From: Pedobacter terrae
Lineage (GTDB): Bacteria; Bacteroidota; Bacteroidia; Sphingobacteriales; Sphingobacteriaceae
DNA length: 64,000 bases
Assembly (NCBI RefSeq): GCF_900100705.1
Contig: NZ_FNCH01000003.1
Coordinates: 1 to 64,000 of the forward strand
Direction of reading: 5' to 3'
The notes under the pieces were generated by a model, which was not told the DNA's origin, did not search any database, and was given only the letters and a program-made list of their open reading frames with translations. The stretch's first letter is position 1. Every line of letters starts with the position of its first letter. Of the stretch, positions 58,436-64,000 are shown in pieces. Position numbers and translations under genes: made by a program.

Positions 58436-60586
58436 TTATTTCGTTATTCCCTCCAGCGAGAATAAAAATGCCCATCGTAAAGACACATCTTTCAAATAAT
58501 CAAAACGGCCTGACGCACCTCCATGGCCAAATTCCATATTAGTTTTGAGCAGCAGTACATTTTTGTCGGTTTTGGTGGCTCTTAATTTAGCGACCCATTT
58601 TGCAGGCTCGAAATACTGCACCTGGCTATCGTGTAATCCTGTAGTGACTAACATATTTGGGTAAGCTTTTTTCTCAATATTTTCATAAGGAGAATAGCTT
58701 TTCATGTAATCGTAAGCTGCTTTTTGTTTTGGATTGCCCCATTCATCAAATTCGTTTGTAGTAAGCGGAATGCTTTCATCCAGCATCGTATTAATTACAT
58801 CTACAAAGGGCACATCAGCAATAAGGCCGTTCCATAAATCGGGCGCCATGTTGGCTACAGCACCCATTAATAAACCGCCTGCACTGCCTCCATGACCATA
58901 TAAATGCCCTTTTGAGGTATATTTCTGTTCGATTAAATACTCCCCTGCTGCAATAAAATCAGTAAACGTGTTTTTCTTTTTCATCAGCTTTCCATCTTCG
59001 TACCATTGGCGGCCCATTTCCTGTCCACCACGAATATTGGCGATAGCAAATACAAATCCCCGATCTAGCAAACTTAAACGGGGAGAAGAGAAATAAACAT
59101 CCGAATTTGAACCATAAGAGCCATAACCATAAAGCAACAATGGCGATTCACCATTCTTTTCGAAGCCCTTTTTGTAAACCAGCGCAATGGGCACTTTGGT
59201 ACCATCTTTTGCGGTTGCAAAAACACGTTCAGTAACATAATCTTTTGGATTATAACCCCCCAAAACCTCCTGTTGTTTCATTAGTTGCTGGTCTTTCCTG
59301 ATGAGGTTATAATCGTAAACCGAGCTGGGTGTAGTTAATGATGTATAATTGTAACGCAAGGTAGTGCTGTTGTATTCTGGATTTGCGCCAACGCCTACAT
59401 CATACACAGGTTCATCAAATTTGAGGTAATAATCGCTTTTGTCTTTTTTTAGTACACGCAATTCGGTTAATCCGTTTTTGCGCTCAGATAAAACAGTAAA
59501 ATCTTTAAATTCTTCCACACTTTCCAATAAAACATCAGCACGGTGCGGAATCACTTCTTTCCAGTTTTCTTTTTCGGTTTTATCCAACGGACATTCCATT
59601 AAACGGAAATTTTTAGCATTCCAGTTGGTTAAGATCAGGAACTTGCCATCAACAGGCATTACATCATACAAAACATCTTTTGAGCGGGCCGCAAAAACTT
59701 TAAAAGGGCTCTCCGGATGGTCGGCATCAATCATTTTATATTCTGCAGTTAAAGTTCCCTGTGAAGCGATAAAAATATATCTGCCGTTTTTCGATTTGCC
59801 TACGCCGATGTAGTTCGTATTATCTTTCTCATTGTAAACCACAGCATCCGTTTTGGCATCTGCACCGAGTACGTGTTTTTTTATTTTTTCACTCAACAAA
59901 GTAACTGGGTTTTTCGACGTATAAAAGAACGTTTTATTATCATTGGCCCAGGCCACTCCACCTTCTGTATTGGTAATGGCATCTTTTAAAATCTCTCCGG
60001 TTTCTAAATTTTTAACGTTAATGGTGTACTGCCTGCGCGAAACCTGATCGACCCCAAAAGCTAAAAGTTTATTATCGGGACTCACACTAAATCCGGTTGC
60101 ACTGTAATAGGAATGGCCTTTTGCCAGTTGATCTACATCCAGCAAAATTTCTTCCGGAGCAGATAAACTTCCTTTTTTGCGGCAATATTTAAAATATTGC
60201 TGACCATCTTCTGTACGTGAGTAATAATAGTACCCATTTCTAAAAACCGGAACGGATTCGTCTTTTTCTTTAATCCGGCCTTTCATTTCCTTAAACAGGT
60301 CGGCCTGAAACTTTTCGGTACTTTTCATCATGGTATCCAGGTAAGCATTTTCTGCTTTCAGATAATTCACAACTCTGGTACTATCGGGACCCTTTTTAAA
60401 ATAATCGATCATCCAATAGTAGTTATCTACTACGGTATCGCCATGTGTTACTCTTTTATGTGGAATAATTTCTGCTACCGGAGCTTTGGCATCAGGCCAC
60501 TTTATTGCTTTCATTTCTTTCTTTTGAGGGTGATTACAGGCTGTAATTGCACTAAGCAACATCAGGCCGGGTAAGATACGTTTCAT
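58436..60586 (-). CDS. S9 family prolyl oligopeptidase (oligopeptidase B type), lipoprotein
   Basis: A 716-residue serine peptidase with a lipoprotein signal (MKRILPGLMLLSAITAC, Cys-17). The N-terminal beta-propeller (about 40-430, FSVSPDNKLLAFGVD and similar blades) is followed by an alpha/beta-hydrolase: GYGSYG, GRQWYEDGKLMKKKNTFTDF, the nucleophile Ser in GHGGSAGGLLMGA, aspartate near TTGLHDSQV, and histidine in FGHGGASGRFD. It cleaves short peptides; oligopeptidase B prefers basic residues, though specificity is inferred. The start at 60586 places the lipobox correctly. Confidence 0.92.
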   Translation of the reverse strand: MKRILPGLMLLSAITACNHPQKKEMKAIKWPDAKAPVAEIIPHKRVTHGDTVVDNYYWMIDYFKKGPDSTRVVNYLKAENAYLDTMMKSTEKFQADLFKEMKGRIKEKDESVPVFRNGYYYYSRTEDGQQYFKYCRKKGSLSAPEEILLDVDQLAKGHSYYSATGFSVSPDNKLLAFGVDQVSRRQYTINVKNLETGEILKDAITNTEGGVAWANDNKTFFYTSKNPVTLLSEKIKKHVLGADAKTDAVVYNEKDNTNYIGVGKSKNGRYIFIASQGTLTAEYKMIDADHPESPFKVFAARSKDVLYDVMPVDGKFLILTNWNAKNFRLMECPLDKTEKENWKEVIPHRADVLLESVEEFKDFTVLSERKNGLTELRVLKKDKSDYYLKFDEPVYDVGVGANPEYNSTTLRYNYTSLTTPSSVYDYNLIRKDQQLMKQQEVLGGYNPKDYVTERVFATAKDGTKVPIALVYKKGFEKNGESPLLLYGYGSYGSNSDVYFSSPRLSLLDRGFVFAIANIRGGQEMGRQWYEDGKLMKKKNTFTDFIAAGEYLIEQKYTSKGHLYGHGGSAGGLLMGAVANMAPDLWNGLIADVPFVDVINTMLDESIPLTTNEFDEWGNPKQKAAYDYMKSYSPYENIEKKAYPNMLVTTGLHDSQVQYFEPAKWVAKLRATKTDKNVLLLKTNMEFGHGGASGRFDYLKDVSLRWAFLFSLEGITK

Positions 60587-60991
60587 AGCGGTTTGATTTA
60601 GGATCAACTGCAATTTAATAATTTAGTTCAATAGTTCATTAGCCATTAGCGGTTAACTGGTTAATTGTTTAAAGCGGTTAACTGTGTTAGTCGTCGAGAT
60701 CCCCGACCTAAATCCGCTAACTTCGGACTAGGGATTGATTGTTTAAATCGTTTAATTGGCTCCATTTCCAAAAGTCCAGCTTCAAACGCAATGGTTCATT
60801 AGTCATTTGTTAGCATTGCGCAGAAGAAAGCACTGATTATTTATTTCGCATAATAGACTCACAACTTGGGACTTCAGACTTAAGACTCTCACTAATTATC
60901 ATTTTGGTAAAAATCCAGGACGCCTATAGATAATCATCCGAATTAGAAAAATTGATGTTAAATTGCCACATCCAAACGGTTTGAAATTATA
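60587..60991. other. Repeat-rich gap before proB
   Basis: 405 nt without a gene. 60659-60685 is the 27-nt GGTTAATTG...GGTTAACTGT unit also found at 50694. 60694-60735 contains GTCGTCGAGATCC...CGGACTAGGGATTG, a degenerate R1-like piece. A further TGATTGTTTAAATCG fragment follows at 60736-60750. The last 100 nt before the proB ATG show no clear -7 box. Confidence 0.5.
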
Positions 60992-62071
60992 ATGAAATTA
61001 GGTTACAAAAAGATAGTTGTTAAAGTCGGTTCTAATGTAATCACGCAGGCGAATGGCTTGCCTGATGAAGCGAGGATTAAACACCTCGTAAATCAATTGG
61101 CCGACATTAAAAAGCAGGGTATTGAAGTAATTTTGGTGTCTTCAGGTGCAGTAGCATCAGGCAGAAGCTTGATCAAGGTATCTGAGAGACAAGATGCCGT
61201 AACTACCCGACAGCTACTAGCGGCTATCGGGCAGGTGAAACTGATTAATACTTACTCCAATTTTTTTGCAACACATGCTATACAATGCGCCCAGGTTTTG
61301 GTTACCAAGGAGGATTTTCGCGACCGGGCGCATTATCTGAATATGAAAAACTGCCTGCAGATTCTGCTTCAGAACGAGGTAATCCCAGTAGTGAATGAAA
61401 ATGACGTCGTTTCGGTTACTGAGCTGATGTTTACCGATAATGACGAACTGGCTGGACTAATTGCCTCTATGTTAAATGCCGATGCTTTGATTATTTTATC
61501 GAATGTAAATGGCATTTATAATGGCGATCCAAAAGTAGAAGGTTCAGCTGTTATTGAGGAAATTAGTGGTTCGGTTGCTAACCTGGCCTCTTTTATTCAA
61601 ACCGGTAAATCGCAATTTGGCCGAGGAGGGATGATTACCAAATCGACCATGGCACAAAAGGTAGCTAAACTGGGCATAACGGTTCATATTGCCAACGGAA
61701 CAACAGCTGATGTACTGACTTCGCTATTAAACCATGAACTGGTACACACGCGCTTTGTTCCTGAAAAAAGCAAATCAGGCAAGAAAAAATGGATTGCCCA
61801 TTCTGAAACTGCTGCAACTGGCGTGGTTAAATTAAATGATGGTGCCAAAACGGTATTGACATCAGGCAAAGCAACCAGTTTATTGCCTGTAGGAATTATT
61901 GAAATCCAAACAGACTTTTTAAAGGGTGATATTATTAAAATTATCGATGAAAATAACAACCTGATTGGATTAGGTATTGCAGAATATGGTTCTGATAAAG
62001 CTAGAGAACGCATCGGACAGAAAAAGCAAAAAGCACTGGTGCATTACGATTATTTTTACTCGGCTATTTAG
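60992..62071 (+). CDS. proB: Glutamate 5-kinase
   Basis: First step of proline synthesis. The 359-residue protein has the amino acid kinase domain ([63 protein letters not shown]) to about residue 260 and a C-terminal PUA domain ([28 protein letters not shown]). It is followed by proA on the same strand, so the two form a proline operon, with a repeat in between. Confidence 0.96.
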   Translation: MKLGYKKIVVKVGSNVITQANGLPDEARIKHLVNQLADIKKQGIEVILVSSGAVASGRSLIKVSERQDAVTTRQLLAAIGQVKLINTYSNFFATHAIQCAQVLVTKEDFRDRAHYLNMKNCLQILLQNEVIPVVNENDVVSVTELMFTDNDELAGLIASMLNADALIILSNVNGIYNGDPKVEGSAVIEEISGSVANLASFIQTGKSQFGRGGMITKSTMAQKVAKLGITVHIANGTTADVLTSLLNHELVHTRFVPEKSKSGKKKWIAHSETAATGVVKLNDGAKTVLTSGKATSLLPVGIIEIQTDFLKGDIIKIIDENNNLIGLGIAEYGSDKARERIGQKKQKALVHYDYFYSAI

Positions 62072-62079
62072 TTGGGTTA

Positions 62080-62171
62080 ACCACGGAGCCCACAGAGAAA
62101 AAATCACAGAGCGGCACAGAGGTGATTAAATTCTCTCTTTTTCTCTGTGAAAACCCCGTGACCTCTGTGGT
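62080..62171. repeat. Inverted CACAGAG/CTCTGTG element between proB and proA
   Basis: ACCACGGAG and CACAGAG near the left end are matched by CTCTGTG and CCTCTGTGGT at the right (62162-62171), so the roughly 90-nt element is self-complementary at both ends and in the middle. It separates two genes that should be cotranscribed and would be present in their mRNA. Confidence 0.6.
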
Positions 62172-62184
62172 AAAAAAGAAAAAA

Positions 62185-63432
62185 ATGGATTATCAACAAT
62201 ACTTCGAAAAAGCAAAGCAAGCTAGTCGTACTTTGATTAGTTTGGGCAAAGAAACAACAGATGCTGTTTTAAGGGATCTGGCTGAAGCTCTAGTGGCTCA
62301 TACAGCCGAAATTCTTACTGAAAACGCGAAGGATTTAGCTAAAATGCGCGTTGAAGATCCTAAGTATGACAGGTTGAAGCTAAGCGCGGCACGTATTGCG
62401 GATATAGCTAATGATCTCAAAAATGTTGCAAGCTTAAACAGTCCATTAGGTAAAGTTCTTTCTGATAAAATATTAGATAACCAGCTTCACATCCAAAAGG
62501 TTAGTGTGCCTTTAGGTGTTGTGGGTGTAATTTATGAAGCCCGCCCAAATGTTACAGCGGATGTATTTTCGCTTTGCTTTAAAACCGGAAATGTTGCGGT
62601 ATTAAAAGGCGGCAGTGATGCTGAGTTTTCTAACCTGGTCATTGCAAAAGTAATACATGAGGTATTGGATAACCATAAAATTAATCGTGATGTGCTAACC
62701 TTATTGCCTGCAGAAAGAGCCGCAACCGAAGCTTTGCTAAATGCAAGGGGATTTGTTGATGTGCTGATTCCGAGGGGAAGTCAATCATTAATTCATTATG
62801 TTCGTGAAAACAGTAAAATCCCTGTTATTGAGACCGGAGCAGGAATCGTACATACCTATTTTGACGAAACGGGTGATTTAGAGAAAGGCAAAGCGATTAT
62901 TTTTAATGCTAAAACCAGGAGGGTAAGTGTTTGTAACTCGTTAGACTGTGTGCTTGTTAACGAAAGCAGATTAAATGATTTACCCGCACTTTTAGCGCCT
63001 TTAGCAGATGGAAATGTAGAATTGTTTGCAGATGAAAAAAGCTATGAGATATTACAGTCTTCTTACCCACCACAGCTATTAAATAAAGCGACTCCTGAGC
63101 ATTTTGGAACAGAGTTTTTATCATTAAAGCTGGCTGTTAAAGTGGTAACGGATTTGGCTGAAGCATTGAGCCACATTGCCAATTATAGTTCTAAACATAG
63201 TGAAGCCATTATTTCGGAAAATGCTACTCATATCGCTCAGTTTTTAAATGAAGTAGATGCCGCTGCGGTGTATGCCAACGCCTCTACTGGTTTTACAGAC
63301 GGTGCACAATTTGGCCTTGGTGCCGAAATCGGGATCAGCACCCAAAAACTTCATGCCCGGGGACCAATGGGATTGGAAGAATTAACCAGTTATAAGTGGG
63401 TTGTTAGGGGAAATGGGCAAGTGAGGGGCTAA
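62185..63432 (+). CDS. proA: Glutamate-5-semialdehyde dehydrogenase
   Basis: It reduces glutamyl phosphate to glutamate semialdehyde in proline synthesis. The 415-residue protein has [34 protein letters not shown], a nucleotide-binding EAL-type stretch, and the catalytic Cys in [15 protein letters not shown], with C-terminal [38 protein letters not shown]. Start at 62185 ([14 protein letters not shown]). It follows proB by 113 nt that hold the inverted CACAGAG element. Confidence 0.95.
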   Translation: MDYQQYFEKAKQASRTLISLGKETTDAVLRDLAEALVAHTAEILTENAKDLAKMRVEDPKYDRLKLSAARIADIANDLKNVASLNSPLGKVLSDKILDNQLHIQKVSVPLGVVGVIYEARPNVTADVFSLCFKTGNVAVLKGGSDAEFSNLVIAKVIHEVLDNHKINRDVLTLLPAERAATEALLNARGFVDVLIPRGSQSLIHYVRENSKIPVIETGAGIVHTYFDETGDLEKGKAIIFNAKTRRVSVCNSLDCVLVNESRLNDLPALLAPLADGNVELFADEKSYEILQSSYPPQLLNKATPEHFGTEFLSLKLAVKVVTDLAEALSHIANYSSKHSEAIISENATHIAQFLNEVDAAAVYANASTGFTDGAQFGLGAEIGISTQKLHARGPMGLEELTSYKWVVRGNGQVRG

Positions 63433-63542
63433 TGATTGAAAATGTAAGAGGGATCATGGAAAGGGTGAATGACAGCCAGTAGGTGCGTCTCATATTATCA
63501 TCATTTTGAGTAGGGTGTTATGTAACTAAATCTATCCAGAAT

Positions 63543-63655
63543 GTCGTCACCCTGAACTCGTTTCAGGGTCTTTCATGCTAGATAAATCTCTCCCGCCTGT
63601 ACGGGCAGGTCTGTCCTTACAGACGGGCATTCCACTGCGTTACAGTCGAGACGAC
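63543..63655. repeat. Dispersed intergenic repeat (family R1, mixed variant)
   Basis: It begins GTCGTCACCCTGAA and ends ACAGTCGAGACGAC; inside are CCTGAA...TTCAGG, GAGAGATTT on the minus strand and CGCCTGTACGGGCAGG hairpin repeats. It joins the CCTGAA form and the TCGAGA form of R1. The rest of 63433-63685 shows no gene. Confidence 0.6.
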
Positions 63656-63685
63656 TTTATATACTGGGAAAACAAAATAAATAAA

Positions 63686-64000
63686 CTACAATTCAAAAAC
63701 CGCTCCCCTTTCAGGCACTTCTACATTAAAACCATCTTCTTGCAGAGCCAGCGATAGACTTTGCAGGCTTTTATCTTCACCATGCACGAGGAATACTTTT
63801 TTGGGTTGGCCTGTTTGTTTAATTGCTTTTACTAAATCGTTATGATCGCCATGGCCACTCAGTAGGTCTGTTTGGCGGATGGTGGCATAAACCATCATTT
63901 CGCGGTCTTTAATACGCACAATGGGTGCTCCACTTAACAATTTATATCCAAGCGTCCCTTTGGCACAATAACCGATAAAAAGAATAGTGCAGTAATAATT
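63686..64000 (-). CDS. Metallo-beta-lactamase fold hydrolase with RMMBL domain, partial
   Basis: Only the C-terminal 104 residues are in the window; the gene continues past the right edge. The frame is open to 64000 and reads TILFIGYCAKGTLGYKLLSGAPIVRI, SGHGDHNDLVKAIKQTGQPKKVFLVHGEDKSLQSLSLAL. These are the late motifs of the RNA-specificity (RMMBL) type of metallo-beta-lactamase proteins, with GHGDH and VHGE, found in CPSF-like and RNase J-like nucleases. The stop is at 63686. Confidence 0.82.
   Translation of the reverse strand, partial: NYYCTILFIGYCAKGTLGYKLLSGAPIVRIKDREMMVYATIRQTDLLSGHGDHNDLVKAIKQTGQPKKVFLVHGEDKSLQSLSLALQEDGFNVEVPERGAVFEL

Noticed and set aside
58436..60586. Calling the S9 peptidase ptrB
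   Set aside because: The layout matches oligopeptidase B, but lipoprotein forms in Bacteroidota have untested specificity.
1..64000. tRNA, rRNA, phage or insertion-sequence genes
   Set aside because: I read the gaps and frames for tRNA-like cloverleafs, transposase motifs and rRNA blocks and found none convincing.

Overview
The window reads as chromosome of a Bacteroidota bacterium, most likely Sphingobacteriaceae and probably Pedobacter or a close relative. The support is indirect but consistent. Many promoters match the Bacteroidota -7 box TAnnTTTG, and Shine-Dalgarno sequences are scarce. The gene families are typical of the group: sensor kinases with 7TMR-DISM regions, a VIT-domain protein, CarboxypepD_reg, DUF2007, DUF2752 and TM2 proteins, and a DsbD-type reductase with its N-terminal domain encoded separately. 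Intergenic gaps carry several families of palindromic repeats. It is mostly a housekeeping region; I see no phage, insertion sequence, CRISPR array, rRNA or tRNA.

Layout. 1-643 holds a terminator and dispersed repeats. 644-5355 holds apaG, dusB, a CPBP protease-DUF2007-cdsA cluster, a methyltransferase and a thioesterase. 5538-8305 is metE on the minus strand behind a cobalamin riboswitch. 8401-12113 holds a secreted M14 metallopeptidase and a FrnE-like DsbA oxidoreductase. 12308-13750 is a small islet (DUF4143 ATPase plus DUF3820 protein) with unusual palindromes. 13755-20020 holds mfd, DUF2752-TM2 and Nif3-zinc-ribbon pairs. 20140-28497 holds a TPR protein, a KAS III enzyme, a LuxR regulator/DISM kinase pair and a divergent three-gene secreted cassette ending in an LpxR-like protein. 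28503-35717 holds a LUD protein, ftsH, rsfS, birA, the split DsbD system and pfkA. 35807-39923 holds YbjQ, a 1010-residue VIT protein and a 5'-nucleotidase. 40068-47825 is the ribosomal cluster rpsP-rimM-(lipoprotein)-trmD-(inserted block)-rplS. 47896-64000 holds MscS, psd, hpt, a GT51 glycosyltransferase, an apbC-nfu pair, def, an M16 peptidase, an S9 peptidase, proB-proA and a partial metallo-beta-lactamase-fold gene cut by the right edge.

The most interesting signals are regulatory. Two separate LuxR/DISM two-component systems each sit beside a cassette that starts with a secreted-protein gene. Both cassettes carry the same upstream inverted repeat, AAATATACC-N7-GGGTAT, exactly 20 nt before a TACTTT promoter-like box. 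Second, the DUF4143 ATPase has a perfect 9-bp-arm palindrome over its -7 box and start codon and two abutting 32-bp palindromes upstream. Third, at least four genes show TAnnTTTG followed by 4 nt and the start codon, which predicts leaderless mRNAs. The usual rpsP-rimM-trmD-rplS order is interrupted by about 4.7 kb carrying one of the two-component systems.

All family assignments come from reading motifs in the translated sequence; no database search was possible.
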